DNA of 51,739 nucleotides from an uncultured bacterium (GTDB taxonomy: Bacteria; Cyanobacteriota; Vampirovibrionia; Gastranaerophilales; Gastranaerophilaceae): the NCBI GenBank assembly GCA_949296355.1, contig CASFPS010000012.1:1-51739 (forward strand), in the 5' to 3' direction. Made by a program: the position numbers and the translations under genes. Shown piece by piece: positions 33,288 to 41,951 of the stretch. How positions within the stretch are numbered: position 1 is the stretch's first letter; the number at the start of each line of letters is the position of its first letter. Below the pieces are notes generated by a model, which searched no databases, had not been told where the DNA came from, and was given only the letters and a program-made list of their open reading frames with translations.

Positions 33288-35459
33288 ATGCAAAAAGTTT
33301 TAGATTTTATATCATCAAAACAATTCAGAAATGTAATTTGTTTTATTTTATTCACTTTTTTACTCACAATAACTATATCTTCCCAGAACTTCTTTTTCCA
33401 GAAAGTTATTGAAAACGGTATCAGCAAAAAAGATATTGTTGCGCAGAAAGATATAAAAGTTATTGATACCAAAAAGACAGAGCAGCATAAAAAAGAGGTT
33501 GCACAGAGCGTTGAACCTATTTTAACTCAGGCTGAGGACGAATTTATTGCAACAAGCCTCTCGACTCTTCAAAATTCCGTGATGAGAATTAGGGATAAAA
33601 AAATTTCAGATCAGGTAAAAAAAGAAGAGTTAAATGTTTTATTTGATGAATCCGGCAAAAAAGGGCTTGTTGATTTTTTGCTGAAATCTAACGAAGACGA
33701 TTTGAGAATGGTTTTTGATAATGCAAAAATTACTCTGACTTCAGTTCTTAATGTTGGTGTTTCAGCAAAAGATTTTGAAAATAACAACGTAGATTTAATT
33801 ATAAAAAACAATCTTCCTAATAATGTTCCAAAGTATCAGGGTTCTCTTATTACAGGAATTTTGAATCAGGTAATTGTACCAAACCTTGTTGTTGACGAGT
33901 TCGCAACGGAAATTGCAAAGAAAAATGCCCAGAATGCGGTAAAACCTTATGAAGTTGTTTTCAAAAAAGGTGATAAGATTGTATTTGAAGGCGAACCTGT
34001 TACAAAGTTAAAAAGAGATGCACTTAGAGCTGCCGGATATAACGTACTTGAAATCAACTACGGCGGCATACTCGGGTTGTTTATTCTTACTGCTTTCTTT
34101 ACTTTTGTATTTCTTCAATATGAGAGGAATTTTGAAAAACAGTATTATGACGCTAAACACATGACAATGGCTGCAACATTTACTCTTGTACTTGCCTTTA
34201 TAGCAGTACTGCTGCCGACAGGATTTTCTCCGTATATAATTCCGATACCGGCTTATACAATACTTTTGTCAATATTTACAACACCAAGAAATGCTTATTT
34301 TGCTTCCACAATCCTTCTTGCATTGATTGCAATAGGAATGCACTGGAATATTGAAGTCATTGTTTCATTTATGCTTTTAAATACGGTTGTTATGACAGCG
34401 GTTTCAAAGCTAAAATTTTCAAAACGTTCAGATTTGCTTATTGTAAGCTCAAAAATATCCCTTGCAGGTATCCTGATTGTCGGCGGCATATATTTTCTTG
34501 AAAAATACATGATGGACATTAATAATTTCCTTATTTTAAGAGACTTGGAACTCATCATAGTAAACTGCTTTGTAATAAGCGGAATTCTCGTACTCGGTGT
34601 ATTGCCGCTTATTGAAAACATTTTCAGAATACTCACTCCATACGGTTTATCAGAACTTGCCGATCATAATCAGGAATTATTAAAACGTCTTATGCAGGAA
34701 GCTCCGGGAACATTCAACCACAGCCTGACAGTATCACATTTGTGTGAAAATGCAGCAGAAGCTATCGGCGCAAATCCTGTTCTGGCAAGAGTCGGGGCTA
34801 TGTACCATGATATAGGAAAACTTATGCGCCCGATGTTTTTTGTTGAAAACCAATCATTTTACGGAATTGAAAACCCGCATAAAACCTGCACTCCGAGGTT
34901 TAGTAAAATGCTTATAACCGCACACCCTAAAGACGGTATAGAGCTTGCTAAAGACGCCCATCTTCCGCAGGTTATTAACAATTTTATATTGCAGCACCAC
35001 GGAACAAGTCTTGTCAGTTATTTCTACAACGAAGCTCTGAAAGAAGAAGGAGCTGATAATGTTAAAGAAGAGCAATTCCGTTATCCGGGTCCAAAACCGA
35101 ATATGAAGGAAACAGCTATTCTGATGCTTGCAGATGCTATTGAATCAGCAGTAAGAGCAGCCAAAAATCCTTCTAATGAAGAAATTGATGCTATAATTAA
35201 TAAAATAATTAAAGAACGCCTGAACGACGGACAGCTTTCTGACTCACCTCTGACATTAAAAGACTTAAAAACTATAGCGGAAACGTTTTCAAGAATGCTG
35301 AGAGGTATGCACCACAAGAGAATTAAGTATCACAATGACCTTGTTCAGGAACTTGACAAAAACAATATATTAAATCACGAAGTATTAAAACAGACTCTTG
35401 ATACAGGTTTGGAATCTAAAGTTAAAGAGCTTGAAAGCAAAAAGAATGACAACAATTAA
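33288..35459 (+). CDS. pgpH: Cyclic-di-AMP phosphodiesterase PgpH (7TM-HD)
   Basis: A 723-aa membrane HD-domain protein: N-terminal transmembrane helix, ~250-residue extracytoplasmic 7TMR-HDED domain, seven-helix 7TM domain (about 255-440), and a C-terminal cytoplasmic HD phosphodiesterase. Metal ligands are visible in FNHSLTVSHLCENAA, ARVGAMYHDIGKLMRP (HD pair), TAHPKDGIELA, LQHHGT and MLADAIESAVRAA. PgpH proteins hydrolyse c-di-AMP to pApA, linking osmotic and potassium control to membrane state. Overlaps ybeY by 14 bases, as in many genomes. Confidence 0.92.
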   Translation: MQKVLDFISSKQFRNVICFILFTFLLTITISSQNFFFQKVIENGISKKDIVAQKDIKVIDTKKTEQHKKEVAQSVEPILTQAEDEFIATSLSTLQNSVMRIRDKKISDQVKKEELNVLFDESGKKGLVDFLLKSNEDDLRMVFDNAKITLTSVLNVGVSAKDFENNNVDLIIKNNLPNNVPKYQGSLITGILNQVIVPNLVVDEFATEIAKKNAQNAVKPYEVVFKKGDKIVFEGEPVTKLKRDALRAAGYNVLEINYGGILGLFILTAFFTFVFLQYERNFEKQYYDAKHMTMAATFTLVLAFIAVLLPTGFSPYIIPIPAYTILLSIFTTPRNAYFASTILLALIAIGMHWNIEVIVSFMLLNTVVMTAVSKLKFSKRSDLLIVSSKISLAGILIVGGIYFLEKYMMDINNFLILRDLELIIVNCFVISGILVLGVLPLIENIFRILTPYGLSELADHNQELLKRLMQEAPGTFNHSLTVSHLCENAAEAIGANPVLARVGAMYHDIGKLMRPMFFVENQSFYGIENPHKTCTPRFSKMLITAHPKDGIELAKDAHLPQVINNFILQHHGTSLVSYFYNEALKEEGADNVKEEQFRYPGPKPNMKETAILMLADAIESAVRAAKNPSNEEIDAIINKIIKERLNDGQLSDSPLTLKDLKTIAETFSRMLRGMHHKRIKYHNDLVQELDKNNILNHEVLKQTLDTGLESKVKELESKKNDNN

Positions 35460-35955
35460 TATTTTTACGGAAAATATTTTTGAAAGCTGGAAAGTAGACG
35501 AAAAAGATGTTATAGAAAAAACAAGAAAAATGCTGGAGTTTTATATAAAAACTCTCGGTGATAAATCCTGCTTAAACGGAAAAGAATACGATACGATTAC
35601 ACTTGATATTGTTTTTTGCGATTCTAACAAAACGCACGAACTTAACAGAGAATACAGAAATAAGGATTATCCTGCAGATATCATAACTTTTGCAATTTTT
35701 GCAGATGATGAAAACAGTTTTATTTTTGACGGAGAAATTAATCTCGGGGAAATTATTATAGCGCTGGATAAGGTAATAGAAGGGGATAACAGAGATATAA
35801 GCTATTCAAAGAATAAAGAACAGGAACTGTATTTTTTAATAAGCCACGGGCTTATGCACTTACTGGGATTTGACCACAGAGACGAAGAAGAATACAATTT
35901 TGTTATAAGGGAACAGCGAAAAGCTCTGGAGTGTATCGAATATGACAAAATTTAA
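35446..35955 (+). CDS. ybeY: rRNA maturation RNase YbeY
   Basis: Zinc endoribonuclease for 16S rRNA 3'-end processing and ribosome quality control. The metal motif is HGLMHLLGFDH (three His), preceded by the conserved ADIITFAIF strand and GEINLGEIII. 169 aa, normal length. The ATG at 35446 sits inside the end of pgpH; the longer frame from 35398 is rejected because the family begins near this Met. Overlaps dgkA by 14 bases. Confidence 0.95.
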   Translation: MTTINIFTENIFESWKVDEKDVIEKTRKMLEFYIKTLGDKSCLNGKEYDTITLDIVFCDSNKTHELNREYRNKDYPADIITFAIFADDENSFIFDGEINLGEIIIALDKVIEGDNRDISYSKNKEQELYFLISHGLMHLLGFDHRDEEEYNFVIREQRKALECIEYDKI

Positions 35956-36319
35956 GTCGCAAGGATTTAACAATACTTTTAAAAACGCAAGAAAAGGCTT
36001 TAGACTCGTTCTAAAAAGCGAATTGAATATCAGAATACACGTTGCAGTTGCAACACTTGTTCTGTTTCTGGCTTTATTATTGAAATTTTCAGCGCTGGAG
36101 TTTTGCATTCTACTCTTTGTAATAGGGCTTGTAATTGTCGCTGAAATGCTAAATACTGCAATAGAATTTACCCTTGATTCAATTTATCATAACAAATTCT
36201 CCAGAATGGTCGGTATGGCAAAAGATATTTCTGCTGGCGCTGTAATGTTTGCAACTATTATAAGCGTTTTTGTCGGAATTATTTTGTTCACAAGCAAGCT
36301 GCTTGAACTTTTACACTAG
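35942..36319 (+). CDS. dgkA: Diacylglycerol/undecaprenol kinase
   Basis: A 125-aa integral membrane kinase with three transmembrane helices and the catalytic signature AEMLNTAIEFTLD (Glu and Asn-Thr-Ala-Ile-Glu). The N-terminal amphipathic NNTFKNARKGFRLVLKSELN matches the family. It phosphorylates diacylglycerol or, in the Gram-positive type, undecaprenol, recycling the lipid carrier used by MurJ substrates and LPS assembly. Last gene of the cdd-pgpH-ybeY-dgkA unit. Confidence 0.93.
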   Translation: MTKFKSQGFNNTFKNARKGFRLVLKSELNIRIHVAVATLVLFLALLLKFSALEFCILLFVIGLVIVAEMLNTAIEFTLDSIYHNKFSRMVGMAKDISAGAVMFATIISVFVGIILFTSKLLELLH

Positions 36320-36565
36320 TATTTCCGTCTTTTTCTAATTTTTATTATTTGTACTTTTTTGTAAAGAATTGTAACAATATATCTGTTATCGTGCAATTTT
36401 ATATAAGAAATATACTTTATATATATGTAAGTCAAAAATGACAAACATTAAATAAACACGGAACACATAACACAACCTTTCATACAACCTACACACTAAC
36501 CTTCTACACATGAGGAATTATTAAAAAAGATTCCGAACCTTTCCGACAAAGAAAGGTTTTTTTTT
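36320..36565 (+). ncRNA. Possible small RNA ending at 36565
   Basis: Region after dgkA. A purine-poor, unstructured stretch (about 36420-36535) carries repeated AACCT motifs (36474, 36486, 36498 and 36536 areas), complementary to AGGT-type ribosome sites, and is closed by an intrinsic terminator. A five-codon ORF (MRNY) follows ACACATGAGG. The 5' end is uncertain; no clear promoter. It may equally be just the 3' UTR of dgkA. Confidence 0.35.
36536..36565 (+). terminator. Intrinsic terminator
   Basis: AACCTTTC / GAAAGGTT stem with CGACAAA loop followed by nine T, then G8. Confidence 0.85.
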
Positions 36566-37229
36566 GGGGGGGGTAAATATATCGGGTTGGTAGGTGAAAC
36601 TACCTGTTTCATGTCATTGCGGGTGGGGAGTAAATATATCGGGCTGGTAAGTGAAACTACCAGATGTGCGTCATTGCTAGTGAGGGGGTTAATGTATTTA
36701 ATTAGTGACTGAGTGACTGAGGAAATAAATAATATATGTAGGTCAGGTTTTACCTGACAATAACTAATAAGTCACACGTCAATGCGAGGGGTAAATGTTT
36801 AGGTTTGTAGGTGGAAATATCGGTTTGTCGTCATTGCGAGGAGCGGGAGCGACGTGGCAATCCAGTAAGATATTGTTGGGTTTCACCCAATCTACATTTT
36901 TTAATTGCAAAATTTGTTCCGGATTGCTTCGAGCTGAATGGTTTTTCCATCGCAATGACGCACATCTGGTAGTTTCACCTGCCCGCCCAATGCATTTACC
37001 CCCGCAATGATGCCATACTTGTAGAATTGTAGGTTGGGTGAAACCCAACTTTAACAGAGTTATTCCGGTGGGAACGCTAACGCTTTTCCCACCCTACACC
37101 GACTATTAAGTTAAATTTAATTTTTAATTTAAATTTTGTGGAGCAAGCTCCACACTACTACTGCTTTAAAATTCAACAGTATTACAATAGAACATCTGAA
37201 CCGCCCGAAGCAATCTATAATAAAATATC
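36566..37229. repeat. Intergenic repeat cluster before the lipoamide-dehydrogenase-like gene
   Basis: No gene. Contains two copies of a GTAAATATATCGGG...GTGAAACTACC unit (36573 and 36630), TGACTGAGTGACTGAGG tracts that are inverted relative to ~12940-13000, the 132-bp element at 36829-36960, a GGTTGGGTGAAACCCAAC palindrome (37031) and the TGTGGAGCAAGCTCCACA palindrome (37138). Confidence 0.75.
36829..36960 (+). repeat. 132-bp MITE-like element, copy B
   Basis: Ends CGTCATTGCGA / TCGCAATGACG form an 11-bp perfect inverted repeat; the interior matches copy A at 12744-12876 closely, including GAGCGACGTGGCAATCCAG and the TTGGGTTTCACCCAA hairpin. Confidence 0.85.
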
Positions 37230-38459
37230 TTAATTTATTCTGCAAATAGTATCAAAAATACCTTCCGAATACGTAGGGTGGGCAAAACACATTTCTTTAA
37301 GCTTATCAAGAGTTATTTTTTGCTGCATTGCAAGGAGCAGGGTATGAATAAGCGCTGAGGCTTCTTTTGAGACAATGTGCGCGCCGTATATCAGGTTGTC
37401 CTTTGTAATCAGTTTAATAAATCCGTCTGTTGCATCATCACACCAGGATTTACCGAGAGCTGTAATCGGAAGCGTTGTTTTTGTGTAACTTTCATCAACA
37501 TCCTGTTCTCTTAAACCAACCCACGCAATTTCAGGTTCTCCGTATATAACAGAAGGGGTTAAACTCTTTTCAAACGGGATATTAAGCGTGTATTCTTTTG
37601 CCTGATTTATTGCGTAATGAGCAAGCTGAATTTCTCCCGCGGAATCCCCGAGTATTTTTATTCCTTCGCACACCGGACAAATTGGCGTTCTTCCGACGGC
37701 AACAAGTATAATTTCCGGTGAAATAACCGCTCCGCTTTTCAGGTATACGGTTTTATTCTCAATTTTCTCCACACAATCATTCAGATAAAATTTAATCCCC
37801 TTTTGTTTATAAATTCTTTCTATTCTTTTAGAAACTTCAATATCTGCTGTCGGAATTAAATGTTCTGCAAGCTCAACTACAGTAACTACACTATCAAATG
37901 CGGAAAATATCCTTGCCCACTCGGTGCCGATTGCTCCGGAGCCGATGATTAATACAGATTCCGGAAGTTTATTGAGATTCAAAACATTGTCAGAGTTCAA
38001 TATAAATTCTCCGTCAAATTCCATTCCTTTAAGCTCTTTGGGCTTTGAACCGCAGGCTGCTATTATTTGCCCGACTTTATATTCCTGACCGTCTGCAACG
38101 ATAGTATTTTTATCTTTTATGCAGGCTTCCGAGTAAATGGTTTTTACGCCGGAATTTTTTACGGTAAGTTCAAGAGCTTTTCTTACTTTTTCAACTGTCT
38201 GGTTTTTCTTTTCAACAACTTTAGAAAAATCAAAATTGCTCAAATCCGCGGAAGCTCCAAATTCAGCAGCTTTTTTGAGACTTGAATACACAAGGGCTGA
38301 ATGCAGAAATGATTTAGTCGGAATACAGCCTTTATTCATACAGGTCCCGCCAAGTTTGTCTTTTTCAAACAAAACAACTGAATGCCCCTGTTTTGCAAGA
38401 TTCACCCCTGCTGTATATCCTGCAGGACCGCCCCCTATTATCCCGTATTCAAAATCCAT
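37230..38459 (-). CDS. Dihydrolipoamide dehydrogenase-like flavoprotein with an internal deletion
   Basis: A 409-aa pyridine nucleotide-disulfide oxidoreductase. FAD fold GGGPAGYTAG, redox disulfide GGTCMNKGCIPTK (Cys40/Cys45), NAD fold IIGSGAIGTEWA, VAVGRTP and the C-terminal dimer-interface pair FAHPTYSEG are all present. It is ~50 residues short of usual. Between VGRTP and the FAD-contact GDSAGEIQLAH only 11 residues remain where about 37 are normal; the strand ending in IxAIGD is missing. Either a compact variant or a protein damaged by an in-frame deletion. No lipoyl enzyme complex is near. AGGAGTG gives the start. Confidence 0.85.
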   Translation of the reverse strand: MDFEYGIIGGGPAGYTAGVNLAKQGHSVVLFEKDKLGGTCMNKGCIPTKSFLHSALVYSSLKKAAEFGASADLSNFDFSKVVEKKNQTVEKVRKALELTVKNSGVKTIYSEACIKDKNTIVADGQEYKVGQIIAACGSKPKELKGMEFDGEFILNSDNVLNLNKLPESVLIIGSGAIGTEWARIFSAFDSVVTVVELAEHLIPTADIEVSKRIERIYKQKGIKFYLNDCVEKIENKTVYLKSGAVISPEIILVAVGRTPICPVCEGIKILGDSAGEIQLAHYAINQAKEYTLNIPFEKSLTPSVIYGEPEIAWVGLREQDVDESYTKTTLPITALGKSWCDDATDGFIKLITKDNLIYGAHIVSKEASALIHTLLLAMQQKITLDKLKEMCFAHPTYSEGIFDTICRIN

Positions 38460-38498
38460 ATTTGCACTCCTTTTTTCTTATTATAGCGCAAATTTGAA

Positions 38499-39074
38499 TT
38501 ATATTTTCATGCTTCCTGATGACGGCATTGGCTGCGGGCGTTTGTTAAGATATTTTTTCTGCATATCTGATGCCATAGAGTTTCTGATAACAGGAGTTAC
38601 AATATTTGAAGCTAAAATGCTTGCTCCAAGAGTTCCCATTGTGGTTACATAGTTTTTGTAAGAATAATAAGATTCTTTCGGGAATTTTGGATTTTGTTTG
38701 ATAACTTCGTCCAGATCGAGTGAAAGTTTTCCGACTTTATCTCCGTACAGGTCTTTGTTTTTGTTTAAAAATGTCCTGACTTTATCCGGTGCAATTTTGC
38801 CCGTAGAAGCGAGTTTTGAGATTATTTTCTTTGCAGACTGCGTGATTGCAAAAAAGCATCCGATATTAACTGCTGCATCCAAAAGCGCTTGCGGAACAAG
38901 AAACCCTTTCTGTTCTTTTTTTATTTTAGGGTTAAAAAGAACTGCTCCCACCTGTGCAAGAGATGATAAGCCCCAGCCTACAGTCCCTGTTATTACAAGC
39001 ATAGTAGCGGTATTTTTCTTAAAGTTTTGATAAACCCATTCAAAACCCTTTTGAAGAGGTGAACATTTAACCAT
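38499..39074 (-). CDS. Lineage-specific membrane protein A (191 aa)
   Basis: Not recognised. Hydrophobic helices near residues 22-45 (TATMLVITGTVGWGLSSLAQ), 61-79 (PQALLDAAVNIGCFFAITQS) and 141-163 (YVTTMGTLGASILASNIVTP) suggest three membrane spans, with a charged helical loop between. The last residues are QPMPSSGSMKI. It overlaps the next upstream gene by eight bases and is surely cotranscribed with it. The C-terminal span followed by VIRNSMASDMQKK resembles the end of the 21152 product in style. Confidence 0.6.
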   Translation of the reverse strand: MVKCSPLQKGFEWVYQNFKKNTATMLVITGTVGWGLSSLAQVGAVLFNPKIKKEQKGFLVPQALLDAAVNIGCFFAITQSAKKIISKLASTGKIAPDKVRTFLNKNKDLYGDKVGKLSLDLDEVIKQNPKFPKESYYSYKNYVTTMGTLGASILASNIVTPVIRNSMASDMQKKYLNKRPQPMPSSGSMKI

Positions 39075-39696
39075 TTTTCACCTCCTGCCCTTTAGGAAGA
39101 GCTTTTTTCTCTTTGTCAGATAATTTATCATGGAACAAATTCGTGAGAAAAATCGTAAGCGGCGCATCAAGCAGGAAGTTTGTTATAGCACAAGTTGCAA
39201 CTGCAAGAGAGGTAGAAAGAGCCACCCTGTAATTTTTCAGAAACTTTTCATTTTCTGCAATTTCATTCATAAACTTTTTAGGAAGAAGAGCTTTGCTGAA
39301 TTTGGATTTTCCTTTGAGGTTAGTCATTTTTTCAGTAAGAGTATGGATAGGACCTCTTACGATAAACATACCGACGCTTGTTCCGGCAAGAATGACCGCC
39401 AGCCTGTTTAAGAAAGCCATTTTTCTGGTCTCTTCATCAACTTTTTTGTTGTTGTAATCAATAAACGGCTGGGTAAGTATTGCGGTTGCGCCCATAATAC
39501 CTCTGTTTTGAGCCGGTTTAGAGACCCAGTTATCTATTTTATTCCATTTTTCCAGTTTTTTTGCCGATTCTTTATGGGTGTGTTCAGGTACAACGTCAAT
39601 TATTTTTTGTACGACGCTGTTTTTCAGGTTATTCCAGGCATTGTTATTCTGCCCGCCCTGCATTGATACACTATTATTAATCGGCTGTATATTCAT
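39067..39696 (-). CDS. Lineage-specific membrane protein B (209 aa)
   Basis: Not recognised. N-terminus MNIQPINNSVSMQGGQNNN is polar and similar to those of the 21152 and 30780 products. Two or three hydrophobic segments: RGIMGATAILTQPFI (~65-80), RLAVILAGTSVGMFIVRGP (~97-115), and ALSTSLAVATCAITNFLLDAP plus TIFLTNLF (~160-190). AGGAAG precedes the ATG. Forms an overlapping pair with 38499. May be a two-component membrane complex; function unknown. Confidence 0.6.
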   Translation of the reverse strand: MNIQPINNSVSMQGGQNNNAWNNLKNSVVQKIIDVVPEHTHKESAKKLEKWNKIDNWVSKPAQNRGIMGATAILTQPFIDYNNKKVDEETRKMAFLNRLAVILAGTSVGMFIVRGPIHTLTEKMTNLKGKSKFSKALLPKKFMNEIAENEKFLKNYRVALSTSLAVATCAITNFLLDAPLTIFLTNLFHDKLSDKEKKALPKGQEVKNG

Positions 39697-39777
39697 AACA
39701 CTTCTTCCTGTCAGTATAAAACAACTGAAGGTTGAAAATTGACTTATATATAAAAATTGTTACAAAAAGTTTACATT

Positions 39778-40404
39778 CTAAGGTTCCCAGCGGATGTTTC
39801 TTTTGATTACTTTAGCCGGAGTTCCTGCAATTATTGTATTAGGTTCATCAAATTTATGTGTAACAAAAGAATTAGCTCCAATAACACAACCGTCAGGTAT
39901 AACTGCACCTTTGTGTACGGAAGCGTTACGCCCTATCCAGACGTGATTACCGATTATTACATCCTTATCTTCATTTATTCGTTCACCTGTATCTAAATCA
40001 TAGATTTTGTGCCCATCTCCTGTCCAAATTTCTACTCCATAAGAAAACATACAATCGTCGCCTACAATTATTTTCTTATTGCTGCCGTCAATGCGAAAAT
40101 GAACACCTGCAAAAAAATTAATATTACATATTAATACGGATGATAAATTCCCGAAGATATCAATGTTAATAGTAGTAAGCTTAGATATATTATTAATTTT
40201 AACAGTATTATTACTGCCGCTTATGTAACCTATTGTTAATTTCAACAAGTCTGTATCGGGAATTATAATTGTATTATTTTCCCCTGATACTTTGTTTAAG
40301 TACTTAAACAATTCTTTTCTATTTGTGACTAACTTTTTATTTCCGTCTTTATCGACTTTATATACTTTGTTGGTTGAATATGCAGTATTAAATTTAAATT
40401 TCAA
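39778..40404 (-). CDS. Left-handed beta-helix acetyltransferase (hexapeptide repeat)
   Basis: A 208-aa enzyme of the LacA/CatB/WbbJ type. The C-terminal half has hexapeptide turns (VIIGNHVWIGRNASVHKGAV, IPDGCVIGANSFVTH) and the closing TIIAGTPAKVIKRNIRWEP that is typical of sugar O-acetyltransferases; WTGDGHKIYD carries the catalytic-type His. The N-terminal 90 residues form additional short beta turns with Asn-rich rungs (GSNNTVKINNISK). Probably acetylates a surface sugar. The frame opens with TTG at 40404 and has no clear ribosome site, so the start is uncertain. Confidence 0.82.
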   Translation of the reverse strand: MKFKFNTAYSTNKVYKVDKDGNKKLVTNRKELFKYLNKVSGENNTIIIPDTDLLKLTIGYISGSNNTVKINNISKLTTINIDIFGNLSSVLICNINFFAGVHFRIDGSNKKIIVGDDCMFSYGVEIWTGDGHKIYDLDTGERINEDKDVIIGNHVWIGRNASVHKGAVIPDGCVIGANSFVTHKFDEPNTIIAGTPAKVIKRNIRWEP

Positions 40405-40790
40405 AAATAAAATGCGGTAAATTTTATATTTTTTTATTACCCCGTTTTTTGGATTCTTTTTCTCTTCCGTATAGACTGAAAACAGTGCATTTAGAAGAAT
40501 CCTACCCCCCCCCCCGAGCAGTATTCACGAGGGTTTTAGCCATTTTTATCATTTTATCCTCTCCTTAAAATTTCATACTTAAATCAAGTATATTATTCAC
40601 AATTTCAAGTGTCAATAAAAATACTTTAATATTCCAGCCCCTCTCTCTAACTCTGTCTTGGATTATTCGGGGTGTAGGAAAGTTCCCAGCTTTCCTACAC
40701 CTTACGGGCTTGCTTGCTGACGCTGCGCATCGCCCTACCGAAAATCCGTTCTCCCCAAAGGGGAGAGTTAGAGAGAGGGGCTGTTTTTTA
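40405..40790. repeat. Gap with a C11 tract and a flanked palindromic element
   Basis: 386 bases, no gene. A homopolymer of eleven C lies at 40505-40515. The remainder is mostly the 40635-40783 element, listed separately. Confidence 0.7.
40635..40783. repeat. 149-bp element with perfect 20-bp inverted ends
   Basis: CAGCCCCTCTCTCTAACTCT at 40635-40654 is the exact reverse complement of 40764-40783. The interior has a GTGTAGGAAAG / CTTTCCTACAC hairpin and a CTCCCC-AAA-GGGGAG hairpin, GC-rich relative to its surroundings. MITE-like, no coding capacity. Parts resemble the repeat patch at 17640-17790. Confidence 0.85.
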
Positions 40791-41951
40791 TTACACTTTC
40801 TCCGTATCTTTTAGATATCGTACAAAGTAAGAAGAAACAGCAGGAATTATACTCAGAACAATAAGTACATTCATAATACCGAATTTTTGTGCAATACTTC
40901 CCAAAACCGACATGCAAAGAGCAATTACACCGACACAAAAACCGTTAATAAATCCGGCTACAATACTTTTGTATTCAGGCAAAATTCTCTGAGCCCAGAC
41001 CATTGTTACAGGCTGGGCAAGCATTGTAGTAAATCCGATTATAAAAAATACGCAAAGCGCCAATGACGGATGGCTTTTGTGAATAAACCCGAACAAAATC
41101 ATCATAGGGAAAGTTGCCCACATTGAAAAATAAATTACAGGCTTTGAGCCGAAAATTCTTTCAGCGTGCGGGCTTAAAAACGAACCTATTGCGCCTGCAA
41201 AAACAAACAAGAAGAGAGCAAACCCTATATAGAAAGGCGAGCAGTTCATAGATTTCCACAAGAACGGAAGCAGTATACAGGAACTGTTTGTAACAAGAGA
41301 CTTCATCATTGCAATCAGAATTAAATAATTCATCTGCCTGTTGCCTAAAATATCCTTAAAGGATTTAATGAAAGCTTTATGACAGGGTTTCTTTTCTATT
41401 TTAGAGAGTTTCGGCACAAAGAAAAACATCATTGCAGCAAGAAGAAGCCCGAAAATTGAGGTATAAGAAATCATATCAAGTCCGAGCACCTGGGTTATCA
41501 GAGCCGCAAGAAGAGGTCCGAAAGCGAAACCCAATGAGCCCATACTCATAAATACACCCATTGTAGTCGGACATTCTTTTCCTGCAAAATAATTTACAAA
41601 CCCCATTGCCTGCGGATGAAAAAAGCTTCCGCCAAGGCTTCCGAGAATCATAAAGAGTAAAAGTGTTTGAATATTAGGCGCTGCAGGAGTCAGCGGAATA
41701 AATAACGAGGCTAAGATTAATCCCCAGAATATGAAAAATCTTTTCAAAATATTATCTGCAAAAAATCCGAAAATCGGCTGCATCATAGATGAACATATAT
41801 GGGAAATACTGATTACAACGGTTGCTATTGCCATTGAAAACCCTAATTTTGCAGCAATAAAAGGCATTATAGGATTCAAAAACCCGCTGTAGACATCAGC
41901 AAATAAGTGTGCAAGAGATAACCAGATTATTGCAGTTTTTGTATTTTTCAT
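40791..41951 (-). CDS. MFS transporter, fosmidomycin-resistance (Fsr)-like
   Basis: A 12-helix major facilitator of 386 aa. The first helix AHLFADVYSGFLNPIMPFIA, the SLGGSFFHPQAMGFVNYFA segment and SMGSLGFAFGPLLAALI match the Fsr/YajR-related exporter group, which expels antimetabolites by proton exchange. The ATG at 41951 is chosen because GGAAGGA lies just ahead; frames from 41957 or 41993 start on or before that site. Single gene, converging on repeat DNA at its 3' end. Substrate unknown. Confidence 0.85.
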   Translation of the reverse strand: MKNTKTAIIWLSLAHLFADVYSGFLNPIMPFIAAKLGFSMAIATVVISISHICSSMMQPIFGFFADNILKRFFIFWGLILASLFIPLTPAAPNIQTLLLFMILGSLGGSFFHPQAMGFVNYFAGKECPTTMGVFMSMGSLGFAFGPLLAALITQVLGLDMISYTSIFGLLLAAMMFFFVPKLSKIEKKPCHKAFIKSFKDILGNRQMNYLILIAMMKSLVTNSSCILLPFLWKSMNCSPFYIGFALFLFVFAGAIGSFLSPHAERIFGSKPVIYFSMWATFPMMILFGFIHKSHPSLALCVFFIIGFTTMLAQPVTMVWAQRILPEYKSIVAGFINGFCVGVIALCMSVLGSIAQKFGIMNVLIVLSIIPAVSSYFVRYLKDTEKV

